64,000 bases of DNA from Paenibacillus_AP thailandensis (lineage in GTDB: Bacteria; Bacillota; Bacilli; Paenibacillales; Paenibacillaceae). The stretch covers positions 14,509-78,508 of the forward strand of contig NZ_JBHUMY010000030.1 of assembly GCF_042685365.1 (NCBI RefSeq), given 5' to 3'. Positions 36,767 through 46,084 of this stretch are shown in pieces (the stretch's first letter is position 1; each line of letters opens with the position of its first letter). The notes beneath the pieces were generated by a model that was given only the letters and a program-made list of their open reading frames with translations, searched no databases and was not told where the DNA came from. Both the position numbers and the translations under genes were made by a program.

Positions 36767-39700
36767 TTACGGGGCCGCTTTTTGCAGCTTATCGGGGACC
36801 GAACGGGTATCGCCGAACAACCGCAGAAACTTCTCCAGCAGCTCGAGCCGCTGCTCCATCGTCAGCCCTTTGCCCCGGAGAACGAGCAGCGGGTTGTCGT
36901 CCGCCTGATAACGGTACCGGTTCTCGAACTGCATGCACAGCTGATGAACGAGCTTGGCGTTGATCCGCTCTTTCTCGCGCGCCGCGAAGCGGATATGGAC
37001 GTCGTCGCCCTTCTGGCTGAATTGCTCGATGCCGTATTGCGAACCGAACACTTTCAGCCGCGCAACGGAAAGCAAGTTGTCCACCGCCTGCGGCAATTGG
37101 CCGAACCGGTCGGTCAGCTCGTCGTACAGGTCGTCCGCTTCCTCCAGCGAGCGAATCGCCGCAACCTTCTTGTAAATTTCGATCTTCTGAATGCTGTCGT
37201 AAATATAGTCGGAAGGCAAATACGCGTCGACGCTCAGATCGACGAGCGTATTGAACACAGGCTCGGCCTTCACCTCGACGCCTTCGAGCTCCGCCTTGCG
37301 CGCCGCGATCTCGTCGGCGAGCATCTGCGTATACATGTCGAACCCGACCGAAGCGATAAAGCCGTGCTGCTCCGCCCCAAGCAGATTGCCCGCGCCCCGG
37401 ATGGCAAGGTCGCGCATCGCGATTTTGAAGCCGGACCCAAGCTCCGTAAACTCCTTGATCGACTGCAGACGCTTCTCCGCCACCTCGGTCAGCACCTTGT
37501 CGCGCTGATAAGCGAAATAGGCGTACGCGATCCGGTTGGATCGGCCGACGCGCCCGCGCAGCTGATACAGCTGGGACAAGCCCATCTTATCCGCGTCGTG
37601 GACGATCAGCGTGTTGACGTTCGGAATGTCCACGCCGGTCTCGATAATGCTCGTGCTGACGAGGACGTCGGATTCGCCGTCGAGGAAATCGAGAATCGTC
37701 TTCTCGAGCTCCTGCTCCGACATTTGGCCGTGCCCGACCGTCACCTTCGCATCCGGCACAAGGGCGGATATTTGCTCCGCCATCTGATAGATGCCTTGGA
37801 CCCGGTTGTACAGATAATAGACCTGTCCGCCGCGCGCCAGCTCCCGTTCGATCGCTTCCCGCACAAGCGCCATGTTGTTCTCGACGACGTACGTTTGCAC
37901 CGGGAACCGGTTCTCCGGCGGCGTCTCGATAACCGACAAATCGCGAACGCCGAGCATGGACATGTGAAGCGTCCGCGGAATCGGCGTCGCCGTAAGGGTA
38001 AGCACGTCGACATTCGTTTTGAGCCGCTTCAGCTTCTCTTTATGGGACACGCCGAACCGCTGCTCCTCGTCGACGATCAGCAGCCCCAGATCCTTGAAAA
38101 CGACGTCCTGCGACAGCAGGCGGTGCGTGCCGATGACGATGTCGACCGTTCCGGCTTTCAGCCCTTTGATCGTTTCGTTCTGCTCCTTGCGGGAACGGAA
38201 CCGGCTCAGCACCTGGATTTGAAAAGGATACCCGGAGAACCGTTCGCGGAACGTCTCGTAATGCTGCTGCGCCAAAATCGTCGTCGGCACAAGCACGGCA
38301 ACCTGCTTGCCGTCGATCGCCGCCTTGAAAGCGGCCCGAATGGCGACCTCCGTCTTGCCGTAGCCCACGTCGCCGCAGAGCAAACGGTCCATCGGCCGCG
38401 GCTGCTCCATATCCTTCTTGATCTCCTCGATCGCCCGCAGCTGGTCGCGCGTCTCTTCGTAAGGAAACATCGCTTCGAACTCCTGCTGGTACGGCGTATC
38501 CTTGCTGAAGGCGTAGCCCGGCGTCGCCTGACGCTGCGCGTACAGCTTCACCAGATCTTCGGCAATGTCCTTGACGGAAGCGCGGGCCTTGCTTTTCGCC
38601 CTTGTCCATTCGCTGCCGCCCAGCTTGTTGATCTTCGGTTCCTTCTCTTCCGAGCCTACGTATTTCTGGATCAGGTCAACCTGCTCGATCGGAACCGACA
38701 GCTTATCCCCATCCGCATACAGAATATGCAGATAATCTTTATGAATGCCCCCGATTTCCAGCGTGCCAATGCCGATAAATTTGCCGATGCCGTGATTATG
38801 ATGGACGACGTAATCGCCGACCTTAAGGTCGGTGTAGCTTTTAATGCGTTCGGCATTGTCCAGCTTCTTGTCGATTCTTCTCGCCTTGCGCTGCTTCTGC
38901 GAGAACATCTCGCCTTCCGTAATGACGACGAGGTGCGAAGAAGGCAGCTCGAAGCCCGATTGCAAATTCCCTTCCAGCAGCGTCGGCGGCTCGATGCCGT
39001 AATCCATGAGCACCCGCCGCATCCGCTCCATCCGTTCGTTGCCGCCGGCAAGCATCAACACGTTTGCGCCCATTTTGCGCCAGCGCTCCATCTCGGCTTT
39101 CAGCACGTTCATTTGGCCGTGGAAATTTTGCATCGCGCGGCTTGTCATATTCAGAATGTTCTGCGGCTGCGTATGCGGAATTTGCCGGAGAAACAACGAC
39201 AGGAATAGCGTCTGGAACGGCCGGTGGTACAACACCTCGTCCGTCCCCCGCGCCAAGGCGAAGCCCGGCAGCGTCTTGCCGTTCTGCAGCAGATGCGTCT
39301 CCCACTCCGCCTCGTCGCGCTCAAGCTGGCGGGCCGTCTCGATCAGCCGAGTCGGCTCGTCTAACAGCAGCAGCGTATCCGCCGGCATGTATTCGATCAG
39401 CGTCTGCCGCTCCGGATACAGCAAGGAAACGTATTTATACATTTCGGGAAAATAAACCTGCTCCCGCAGCTTCTCAATCTCGCTTTCGATCTCCGAGCGG
39501 AGCCGTTCCTTCGCCGTCCGGTCGTTCATCTTCTCGAGCTGCCGCTCGAGCAGAACGGCCGCGTGATCCGCCGCCGCCTTGAAGCGGCGTTCGTCGGCCA
39601 GCAGCTCCTTGCAAGGCGGAACGGCCAGCTCGCGGACATTGTCGAGCGACCGCTGTTCGGTCGGATCGAACGTGCGAATCGAATCGACTTCGTCCCCGAA

Positions 39701-40300
39701 CCACTCCATCCGGTAGCCGACCGGCGACGTGAGCGGATAGAAGTCGACAATGCCGCCGCGTACGCTCATCTCGCCTTTGTTTTCGACGCGGTCGACCCGC
39801 TCGTACCCGAGACGGTTTAACGCATGCAGGAACGACTCCATGTCCAGCTCGTCCCCGGTTTTGACCGTGAAGGACGCTTCGGCCATCACCTCTTTGGCCG
39901 GCTGAAACCGCCGGATGCCGGAGAACGGCACGACAACAATCCCGCGGAAGCCGCCGGACAGCTTGATCAGCACGTCCGTCCGCTGCGCCAGCGTCTCCGG
40001 ACTCGAGATCGCCGCTTCGGCAGCTACCAGCTCATTCGCGGGATACAACAACACTTGATCGGAGGATAAGCATTCCTGCAAGTCCTCCGCGATTTTTTGC
40101 GCGGAAAACATATTATGGGCTACGACCAGCATCGGCCGGTCGATCTCTTGCTTCAGCGCGGCCATCAATACTTGCCTGGAAGAGCCGGCAAGCCCGGAAA
40201 CCATCTGCTCTCGCATCCCCGATCGAATGCCGGATACGATCGATTGGACATCCGCATCGGCGGCAAAAGCTTCTATTAACGCTTTCAAACGAAATAACAC
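36767..40300 (-). CDS. mfd: Transcription-repair coupling factor
   Basis: ATP-driven translocase that displaces stalled RNA polymerase and recruits UvrA. 1177 residues, full length: UvrB-like N-terminal modules, RNA-polymerase interaction domain (about 480-560), and the RecG-like helicase with Walker A GDVGYGKTE near residue 645 and DEEQRFGV for Walker B. C-terminal TRCF domain present. Start GTG 40300 is uncertain; a TTG at 40288 has a better-spaced GGGG site. Order pth-fin-mfd is conserved. Very long open frames on the opposite strand here are composition artefacts. Confidence 0.97.
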   Translation of the reverse strand: MLFRLKALIEAFAADADVQSIVSGIRSGMREQMVSGLAGSSRQVLMAALKQEIDRPMLVVAHNMFSAQKIAEDLQECLSSDQVLLYPANELVAAEAAISSPETLAQRTDVLIKLSGGFRGIVVVPFSGIRRFQPAKEVMAEASFTVKTGDELDMESFLHALNRLGYERVDRVENKGEMSVRGGIVDFYPLTSPVGYRMEWFGDEVDSIRTFDPTEQRSLDNVRELAVPPCKELLADERRFKAAADHAAVLLERQLEKMNDRTAKERLRSEIESEIEKLREQVYFPEMYKYVSLLYPERQTLIEYMPADTLLLLDEPTRLIETARQLERDEAEWETHLLQNGKTLPGFALARGTDEVLYHRPFQTLFLSLFLRQIPHTQPQNILNMTSRAMQNFHGQMNVLKAEMERWRKMGANVLMLAGGNERMERMRRVLMDYGIEPPTLLEGNLQSGFELPSSHLVVITEGEMFSQKQRKARRIDKKLDNAERIKSYTDLKVGDYVVHHNHGIGKFIGIGTLEIGGIHKDYLHILYADGDKLSVPIEQVDLIQKYVGSEEKEPKINKLGGSEWTRAKSKARASVKDIAEDLVKLYAQRQATPGYAFSKDTPYQQEFEAMFPYEETRDQLRAIEEIKKDMEQPRPMDRLLCGDVGYGKTEVAIRAAFKAAIDGKQVAVLVPTTILAQQHYETFRERFSGYPFQIQVLSRFRSRKEQNETIKGLKAGTVDIVIGTHRLLSQDVVFKDLGLLIVDEEQRFGVSHKEKLKRLKTNVDVLTLTATPIPRTLHMSMLGVRDLSVIETPPENRFPVQTYVVENNMALVREAIERELARGGQVYYLYNRVQGIYQMAEQISALVPDAKVTVGHGQMSEQELEKTILDFLDGESDVLVSTSIIETGVDIPNVNTLIVHDADKMGLSQLYQLRGRVGRSNRIAYAYFAYQRDKVLTEVAEKRLQSIKEFTELGSGFKIAMRDLAIRGAGNLLGAEQHGFIASVGFDMYTQMLADEIAARKAELEGVEVKAEPVFNTLVDLSVDAYLPSDYIYDSIQKIEIYKKVAAIRSLEEADDLYDELTDRFGQLPQAVDNLLSVARLKVFGSQYGIEQFSQKGDDVHIRFAAREKERINAKLVHQLCMQFENRYRYQADDNPLLVLRGKGLTMEQRLELLEKFLRLFGDTRSVPDKLQKAAP

Positions 40301-40375
40301 CCCGTTTCTGAGCGCGGAAGCCCGGCGTTCCTTCCAGCCGGAACGATCGCAAGCTTCCGCTGCCGTCTAACATCC

Positions 40376-40411
40376 GGGTGAAAGCCGAGCCTTAAGGCCC
40401 GATGCTCACCC
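40376..40411 (-). other. Stable hairpin in the mfd leader
   Basis: GGGTGA and TCGGGCC arms pair with GGCTCGG and TCACCC around a TTAA loop, about 75 bp upstream of mfd and 140 bp after fin. No T-tract, so it may be an mRNA-processing or attenuation structure rather than a terminator. Confidence 0.45.
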
Positions 40412-40550
40412 TGCCAACATTCTCATCATATGCCTGCAAGTTCCGTATGGTCTTTCTACGAAACGAAGCAGCCGGGCAAGCGTTTGCCCGTTACATCGAA
40501 AAATAAGCCTCGGCCGAACGCCAAGACTTATTCGAATCTGCAAAACAAAA

Positions 40551-40781
40551 CTATTGAAGCGGGTTCACGACGAGCACCAATTCCGGATTCGCGTCAAGCG
40601 CCTCGCGGCAATAATCGCATACGACCCGGACCGTCACGTCGCCGTTCAGGTTATACGCTATTATATCGCTGCGCTCTTCGGGGGTCAAGAAATGGAAGCC
40701 CAGCTGCTGCTCGGTAACGTGGACGCTCTCGATCGTTCCGATCGTTGTTTTGCAATGCCTGCAAACGTAATTTACAGCCAT
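40551..40781 (-). CDS. fin: Anti-sigma-F factor Fin
   Basis: Inhibits sigma-F to allow the switch to sigma-G in the forespore. 76 residues with two CxxC pairs (C7/C10 and C55/C58), a rubredoxin-like zinc ribbon. The position between pth and mfd is that of B. subtilis fin (yabK). Gin, the sigma-G inhibitor, is also present in this window, at 62.6 kb. Confidence 0.92.
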   Translation of the reverse strand: MAVNYVCRHCKTTIGTIESVHVTEQQLGFHFLTPEERSDIIAYNLNGDVTVRVVCDYCREALDANPELVLVVNPLQ

Positions 40782-40874
40782 ATGTATGCCTCCTGAAGAA
40801 TCGTTATACCCTTCAGTATGCCCGGCTAATCTATGTTTAAAAGAGCGCCGAATGAGAAGTTTCCGTTACGGACT

Positions 40875-41435
40875 TCAGCCGTTAAACTTGGCCATCGTCT
40901 GGTCGAACGGCTGCTTCAATGCGAATTCGACCGCATCGCATGCCCGGCCGACCATCTCCTGCAGCAGCTGCTGCTCGCTCTTCGGGAACGGCGCAAGCAC
41001 GTAGTCGACGATGGGCCGGCCCGGCTCCGGCCGCGAGATGCCCATGCGGATCCGGTTAAACGACTGCGTTCCCAAATGCTGAATCAGCGATTTGACGCCG
41101 TTATGCCCTCCCGAGCTGCCCTGATAGCGCAGCCTGATTTTGCCGATTTCCGTATCCATGTCGTCATAGACGAATAGCCCGTCCGCCAGATCGGCTTTAA
41201 AATAATCCATAAAAGCCCGGGCCGACTCGCCGGATAAGTTCATATAAGTCATCGGCTTGATCAGGACGACCTTCGTGCCCTGCACGTTGCCTTCGCCGAG
41301 CAGCGCCTTGCACTTGTTTTGCGTTACAGCTATGCCCCACCGGCGCGCCAGCTCGTCCACGACCATAAACCCGACGTTATGGCGCGTATTGGCGTATTGC
41401 GTCCCGGGATTTCCCAAACCTACAATCCACTTCAT
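40875..41435 (-). CDS. pth: Peptidyl-tRNA hydrolase
   Basis: Cleaves peptidyl-tRNA released from ribosomes; the B. subtilis gene is also known as spoVC. 186 residues with the catalytic His in NTRHNVGF (residues 16-23), WIVGLGNPGTQY at the start and the MTYMNLSG and GGHNGVKS segments that contact tRNA. Full length. Confidence 0.97.
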   Translation of the reverse strand: MKWIVGLGNPGTQYANTRHNVGFMVVDELARRWGIAVTQNKCKALLGEGNVQGTKVVLIKPMTYMNLSGESARAFMDYFKADLADGLFVYDDMDTEIGKIRLRYQGSSGGHNGVKSLIQHLGTQSFNRIRMGISRPEPGRPIVDYVLAPFPKSEQQLLQEMVGRACDAVEFALKQPFDQTMAKFNG

Positions 41436-41504
41436 CCTCTGCTTCCTCTCCTGACATTTCCTAGTATAATGATTCGATGCTGAACGTATAAAATCCTTTC
41501 AAGG

Positions 41505-41640
41505 GCTCCCAACCAAAAGGCTCGACAACCCCTCAAATCCCCCTTGTCGTAAGGGGGACCCCAAGGGGCTTCGTCCCTGAAGCCCACCCCAAAAGGAAGA
41601 ACGACACCCGCTTCCGAGACGCTGGGCCAACCTTCCGTGC
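41505..41640. repeat. GC-rich dispersed intergenic repeat, copy B
   Basis: Second copy of the element at 7430-7605, same orientation, between ctc and pth. The best-conserved part includes CCCTTGTCGTAAG followed by GGGACCCCAAGGGGC, with two obvious hairpins. The rest of the 41436-41789 gap shows no gene. Confidence 0.75.
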
Positions 41641-41789
41641 AAGGAGCGCTTTCGTCCCTGCGGGACACGCTTAACGTTAAACCGCTTAAAAACATTAAAA
41701 AGCACTTCAATGTATGATCAAAGGCGCTCTAACGTTCAATAAAGAAAAACCAAAAATCCCCCCGACAGCAAGGCCCCCGGTGAACGCAA

Positions 41790-41820
41790 AGCGGGTGTGT
41801 CGCCATGCGACGCACCCGCT
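41790..41820 (-). terminator. Terminator of ctc
   Basis: Stem AGCGGGTGCGTCGC/GCGACACACCCGCT around ATG, then TTGCGTTC on the minus strand, 28 bp past the ctc stop. The T-tract is weak. Confidence 0.7.
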
Positions 41821-41848
41821 CCCTATACGGCTAACTCTTGCTGTCCAA

Positions 41849-42496
41849 TTACGCATTATCCACTGCATGCTTCTGCGCTTCCTCGGAGCGCATCTCCGCT
41901 TCCTTCAGCTCGACGGCCGCGTCCTCGGCTTCTTCTTCGGTCAATTCCTTCTGCGGCGCCAGTATCGTGACGACGACCAGATCCGGATCGGATTTGATCT
42001 TAACGCCCGGCGGCGCCGGAATATCGCGGACGAGCAAGTTTTCGCCGACGCCGAGGGTTGTAATGTCCACTTCGATCGACTCCGGAATGTTCGCCGGCAG
42101 ACATTCCGCTTCCACTTCGTGAACGACAACTTGCATGATGCCGCCTTCCCGCACGCCGGCGGAATCGCCGGCAAACTCAAGACGCACATGGGTTCTGATC
42201 TCTTCGTTCATGTTTACTTTCAACAAGTCGACATGAAGCACCTGCCGCGAAATTTCGTCCCGGTGAACATCGGCAATCATAACGTTCTGCTTGCCGCCGG
42301 CAGGTAAGCTCAGCTCGAGCACCGCGTTCGGATGGGAACGAAGAAGCGCAAGCAGCTCCTTCTCCTCCACCGCGACGGGGGTGGGAGCGATTTCCCGTCC
42401 GTAGAGCACGCCCGGCACTTTGCCTTGATGCCTTAAGTTGCGAAGCTCGCTTTTGGTGCGGCCCTCTCTCGCTACGGCTGTCAGGGATTGGGTCAT
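41849..42496 (-). CDS. ctc: Ribosomal protein bL25/general stress protein Ctc
   Basis: Binds 5S rRNA in the large subunit. The 215 residues have the L25 N-terminal domain (MTQSLTAVAREGRTKSELRNLR-type start, LPAGGKQNVMIADVHRDEIS) and the TL5/CTC C-terminal beta domain, ending in an acidic tail rich in Glu and Ala. ATG follows AGGAGG by 10 nt. In B. subtilis prs lies between glmU and ctc; here it is missing and the leader instead contains two tandem 67-bp hairpin repeats. Confidence 0.95.
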   Translation of the reverse strand: MTQSLTAVAREGRTKSELRNLRHQGKVPGVLYGREIAPTPVAVEEKELLALLRSHPNAVLELSLPAGGKQNVMIADVHRDEISRQVLHVDLLKVNMNEEIRTHVRLEFAGDSAGVREGGIMQVVVHEVEAECLPANIPESIEVDITTLGVGENLLVRDIPAPPGVKIKSDPDLVVVTILAPQKELTEEEAEDAAVELKEAEMRSEEAQKHAVDNA

Positions 42497-42516
42497 GATA
42501 TGGAAACCTCCTATAA

Positions 42517-42646
42517 GTTTTGCGGAGCGGTTCTCCTCTGATTTTACTTCGCAGCAAAATCTTGCATCGGAAGCATAAGCTCGGTTTTGCGGAGCGATTC
42601 TCCACTGAGATTACTTCGTCGCAAAATCCTGCATCGGAAGCATAAA
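42517..42646 (-). repeat. Tandem 67-bp hairpin repeat in the ctc leader (two copies)
   Basis: Units start at 42517 and 42584 and differ at a few positions. On the minus strand each begins near GCTTATGCTTCCGATGCA and ends CCGCTCCGCAAAAC; arms GATTTTGC/GCAAAAC can pair. The copy nearer the gene runs into TTATAGGAGG, the ctc ribosome binding site. The architecture matches repeats before nupO and the HD gene. Confidence 0.85.
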
Positions 42647-42744
42647 CTTAAGCAAGTCGATTTCCATTAGGTTTCCCTATCAGGCCCAATTTAAAACCGT
42701 GCTGATCGAATCAGTATCGTTCCTTCGGCCGTCCAAACGATTCG

Positions 42745-44142
42745 TTATTTTGTCGAACGTTCCTTTTTGGCTTTGGCACGGGCCCTAATCTTCTCCGCGT
42801 AACCCGCCTTGTTCGTTTGCCGTTCTCTTGCGATCGCCAGATCCCCGGCCGGCACGTCGTTCGTAATGGTCGAGCCCGCTACCACGTACGCTCCTTCTCC
42901 GATCTTAACCGGAGCGATTAGGTTGACGTTGCTGCCGATAAACGCGTTATCCGCGATCTCCGTCAGCGATTTGTTGTAACCGTCGTAATTGACGGTAATG
43001 GCGCCGCAGCCGATATTGACGTCGCTGCCGACCTTGGCGTCGCCTACATAGCTCAAATGCGATACCTTGCTGCCGTCGCCGAGCGAGGCGTTTTTCAGCT
43101 CGACGAAATCGCCGATTTTACAGCCTTTGCCGAGCTTGGAGCCCGGACGCAGGTTGGCGTAGGGACCGACTGCGCTATCGTCGCCGATGACCGAATCGTT
43201 CACGACGGAATATTTCACGGATGCGCCGTTGCCGACGGTCGAGCCGGAAATTTCCGCGTTCGGTCCGATGACCGCGTCTTCGCCGATCACCGTCTTGCCC
43301 TTCAGCACCGAGCCGGGATAAACGACCGTATCCGGACCGATCTCGACCTCGGCCTCGATATACGTGGCATCGGGATCGATCAACGTCACGCCGTTCGTCA
43401 TATGCATCCGGTTAATCCGCTGGCGCATAAGCTTCTCCGCTTCCGCAAGCGCGATCCGGTCGTTGACCCCGATCGCTTCCGCGTTGTCGTCCGTGCACCA
43501 GCCCTGAATGTTCTCTCCCGCTTCGCGGAAGATGCGGATGACGTCGGTCAAATAATATTCGCCTTGCGCGTTGTCGTTCGTCACTTTCGCCAGCGCCGCA
43601 AACAGCTTTTTATTGTCAAAAATATACGTGCCCGTATTGATCTCGCGGACCGCCGCCTCCTGCGGCGAGCAATCCTTCTGCTCCACGATGCGCTCCACCG
43701 TTCCGTCCGCGCCGCGGATAATCCGCCCGTAGCCGGCCGGATTGTCGAACACCGCCGTCATGATCGTCGCAGCGGCTCCGCTCTTCAGATGCAGCTCTTT
43801 CATCGCTTGAATCGATTCGGCCTTCACCAGAGGCGTATCGCCGCAAATGACGACGGTCAGCCCTTCCTCGGCCCCAAGCAGCGGCTCCGCCTGGCGAACG
43901 GCATGGCCGGTTCCGCATTGCTGCTCCTGCAGCACGTATTCCGCCGCGTCGCCGAGATAGCTTTTGACCGCTTCCGCTCCGTGGCCGACAATGACGACGG
44001 TTCTCTCGCATTCAACTTGGCCGACCGTATGAAGCACATGTCCGACCATCGGTTTGCCCGCTACTTGATGAAGCACTTTATATAATTTCGATTTCATCCG
44101 CTTGCCTTGACCTGCCGCAAGCACGATAGCCATAGTTTTCAA
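42745..44142 (-). CDS. glmU: Bifunctional UDP-GlcNAc pyrophosphorylase/GlcN-1-P acetyltransferase
   Basis: Makes UDP-N-acetylglucosamine, the precursor of peptidoglycan. Residues 1-230 are a nucleotidyltransferase (LAAGQGKRMKSKLYKVLH at 7-24). From about 250 the sequence forms a left-handed beta-helix of hexapeptide repeats carrying the acetyltransferase (catalytic His region KVSHLSYVGD, then GAITVNYDG). 465 residues, full length, basic C-terminal tail. Confidence 0.98.
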   Translation of the reverse strand: MKTMAIVLAAGQGKRMKSKLYKVLHQVAGKPMVGHVLHTVGQVECERTVVIVGHGAEAVKSYLGDAAEYVLQEQQCGTGHAVRQAEPLLGAEEGLTVVICGDTPLVKAESIQAMKELHLKSGAAATIMTAVFDNPAGYGRIIRGADGTVERIVEQKDCSPQEAAVREINTGTYIFDNKKLFAALAKVTNDNAQGEYYLTDVIRIFREAGENIQGWCTDDNAEAIGVNDRIALAEAEKLMRQRINRMHMTNGVTLIDPDATYIEAEVEIGPDTVVYPGSVLKGKTVIGEDAVIGPNAEISGSTVGNGASVKYSVVNDSVIGDDSAVGPYANLRPGSKLGKGCKIGDFVELKNASLGDGSKVSHLSYVGDAKVGSDVNIGCGAITVNYDGYNKSLTEIADNAFIGSNVNLIAPVKIGEGAYVVAGSTITNDVPAGDLAIARERQTNKAGYAEKIRARAKAKKERSTK

Positions 44143-44294
44143 TGGTGAGTCCTCCCGTTATGCCGCCTTGCTGCGATTCCGTTAGGCCGCGCGATGACCG
44201 GCATTTTTTCCCGCCGAAACCGTCTGTCCTTGAAAAATAAAGACGACGCAATTCGTTTCGGCATGCTCTTCAAAAATATATCCCATCTCGGGCA

Positions 44295-44326
44295 AAAAGA
44301 AAAGAGAGCCTCCGCGGCTCTCTTCC
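44295..44326 (-). terminator. Rho-independent terminator of spoVG
   Basis: 9-bp stem AAGAGAGCC/GGCTCTCTT (44302-44310, 44316-44324), then TTTTCTTTTTG on the minus strand, 20 bp after spoVG. Confidence 0.9.
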
Positions 44327-44346
44327 CTATACCCCAATAGCGCTAA

Positions 44347-44631
44347 TTAAGCTCCTTCTTCAATGGCCACTTCTTCCGTAGCGGCCCGCTCATATTCGGC
44401 GAGCACGGCAACTTGAATTTTCTCCCGAGTGGTCGAAGAAATCGGATGAGCGATATCCCGAAATTCTCCATCCGGGGTACGCTTGCTCGGCATTGCGACG
44501 AACATGCCATTGTTGCCGTCAATCACGCGGATATCGTGAACGACGAATTCATTATCAATGGTAATCGAAGCAATTGCCTTCATGCGACCTTCCGAATTTA
44601 CACGGCGGAGTCTGACATCAGTAATTTGCAT
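44347..44631 (-). CDS. spoVG: Regulatory protein SpoVG
   Basis: Small nucleic-acid-binding regulator involved in septation and sporulation. 94 residues; MQITDVRLRRV at the start, PSKRTPDGEFRDIAHPI in the middle, and an acidic tail. A sigma-H promoter is readable upstream. Between ridA and glmU as in B. subtilis. Confidence 0.97.
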   Translation of the reverse strand: MQITDVRLRRVNSEGRMKAIASITIDNEFVVHDIRVIDGNNGMFVAMPSKRTPDGEFRDIAHPISSTTREKIQVAVLAEYERAATEEVAIEEGA

Positions 44632-44671
44632 TTGTGTTCACCACCTTGTCTATGTGAGACTTGGTGTATAC

Positions 44672-44698
44672 TTTCCACACTTGCTAACGAATTCCTGC
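44672..44698 (-). promoter_or_regulatory. Sigma-H promoter of spoVG
   Basis: Minus strand GCAGGAATT (44690-44698) fits the sigma-H -35 RNAGGAWWW; 11 bp later GTGGAAA (44672-44678) fits the -10 RNNGAAT with one mismatch. spoVG is a classic sigma-H gene in B. subtilis. Confidence 0.8.
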
Positions 44699-44761
44699 TG
44701 CCTTTTTGCCAAAATTAAGCACTTGATAAAATATTTTTTCGTCTTTTCATATTTTTCGTTC

Positions 44762-45157
44762 TTATTCGACATTGATCGATGCGATCAATTCGATTTCGAC
44801 AAGCACGTCCTTCGGCAGCCTTGCGACTTCCACGGCCGATCGGGCCGGTTTGTGATCCCCGAAATAGGAGGCATAGATGCCGTTGACGGCGGCGAAGTCG
44901 TTCATGTCCTTCATAAATACGGTCGCCTTGACCACGTCGCGGAACGTCGCGCCCGCTGCGGCAAGCACCTCTTGCAAGTTGCGGAACACTTGATGGGTTT
45001 GCTCCTCGATGCCGCCGTTCACCAGCTCGCCTTCCGCCGTGAGCGGAATTTGGCCGGACGTAAACAGAAGATTTCCAAGCTTGATCGCTTGCGAATAAGG
45101 CCCGATGGCGGCCGGAGCTTTCTCCGTCGAAACCGGTACCGGTTGTAGTTTCGTCAT
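44762..45157 (-). CDS. ridA: Reactive intermediate/imine deaminase RidA (YabJ)
   Basis: Hydrolyses toxic enamine/imine intermediates from PLP enzymes. 131 residues with the YjgF signature KDMNDFAAVNGIYASYF and the catalytic Arg segment PARSAVEVARLP. I choose ATG 45157 because AAGGAG is 9 nt upstream; the ATG at 45166 directly abuts that site. It follows purR by 21 bp, forming the purR-ridA unit. Confidence 0.95.
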   Translation of the reverse strand: MTKLQPVPVSTEKAPAAIGPYSQAIKLGNLLFTSGQIPLTAEGELVNGGIEEQTHQVFRNLQEVLAAAGATFRDVVKATVFMKDMNDFAAVNGIYASYFGDHKPARSAVEVARLPKDVLVEIELIASINVE

Positions 45158-45178
45158 ATCAGACATCTCCTTCCCGTT

Positions 45179-46003
45179 TTAAGCGAAATAGTTGCCGGGC
45201 AGCACCGTCGTATGCTTCGTCTTCAGATCGACGGCGCTCAGCTTGGCCAGCGATACGTAATCCTCGAGCAGCCTCTCCTCCAGATCCACCTCGCCGGATT
45301 CCACGAACACCCCGACACCGGCAACGGTCGCTTTAAATTCGTATAACAGGTCCATCATGCCTTGAATCGTTCCGCCCGCCTTCATGAAGTCGTCGATAAT
45401 AAGGACGCGGGACTGCTCCTTCAAAGCGCGTCTTGCCAGCGACATCGTCTGAATCCGCTTGTTCGAGCCGGAAACGTAATTGATGCTGACCGCCGAGCCT
45501 TCCGTCACCTTGTTGTCCCTGCGCACAATGACGACCGGCAAATTCAAGCAATTGGCCGTTGCATACGCAAGCGGAATCCCTTTCGTCTCCACGGTCATAA
45601 TGACGTCGATTTGCCGGCCCGCGAAAGCGGTCGCGAACATGCGCCCGACATCGTTCAGCAGCTCCGGCTGGCCGAGCATGTCGGTCATGTATAAATAGCC
45701 GCCGGGCAGCACCCTGTCCGGCTGCTCCAGCTCGCGGCAAATGTTCGTCATAATGCCAAGCGCGGCTTCCTTGCTCATTTTTGGAATATATTTAACGCCG
45801 CCAGCCGCCCCTGCAAGCGTGTGCAGTTCGCCGAAACCTTCTTCTTCGAAAACTTCTTTAATAATAGCCAGATCTTCGCTGATGGAAGACTTGGCCGATT
45901 GGTATCGCTCGGCAAAAGCTGTCAGCGATATTAACGTGTGGGGACGGCTTAGCAGGTATTGTGTCATTTCTACCAATCTGGCGCTTCGCTTTAACTTTTT
46001 CAA
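45179..46003 (-). CDS. purR: Purine operon repressor PurR
   Basis: Represses purine synthesis and salvage genes; PRPP is the inducer. Residues 1-70 are a winged-helix domain; the rest is a PRTase-like effector domain with the PRPP motif VLIIDDFMKAGGT near 200. The TTG at 46003 is preceded by GGGGGG at 7 nt and aligns with the B. subtilis N-terminus; an in-frame GTG at 46018 has no ribosome binding site. Inverted PurBoxes lie just upstream, so autoregulation is expected. Confidence 0.95.
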   Translation of the reverse strand: MKKLKRSARLVEMTQYLLSRPHTLISLTAFAERYQSAKSSISEDLAIIKEVFEEEGFGELHTLAGAAGGVKYIPKMSKEAALGIMTNICRELEQPDRVLPGGYLYMTDMLGQPELLNDVGRMFATAFAGRQIDVIMTVETKGIPLAYATANCLNLPVVIVRRDNKVTEGSAVSINYVSGSNKRIQTMSLARRALKEQSRVLIIDDFMKAGGTIQGMMDLLYEFKATVAGVGVFVESGEVDLEERLLEDYVSLAKLSAVDLKTKHTTVLPGNYFA

Positions 46004-46019
46004 TTCACAACCCCCCACT

Positions 46020-46064
46020 AAATCCGAATATTATATTGTCAATATATCATTTATATACGGATTT
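46020..46064. promoter_or_regulatory. Inverted PurR boxes upstream of purR
   Basis: AAATCCGAATATT (46020-46032, plus strand) matches the PurBox AWWWCCGAACWWT at 12 of 13 positions. A weaker inverted partner, AAATCCGTATATA on the minus strand, lies at 46052-46064. A TATAAT on the minus strand (46030-46035) falls between and over them. Paired inverted PurBoxes are the known PurR operator form. Confidence 0.7.
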
Positions 46065-46084
46065 AATCAAGAAGCACGTCATCG

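Noticed and set aside
36722..39208. Very long plus-strand open frame (over 800 codons) opposite mfd
   Set aside because: It is the mirror of the mfd coding frame in GC-rich DNA, has no ribosome binding site and no recognisable domain.
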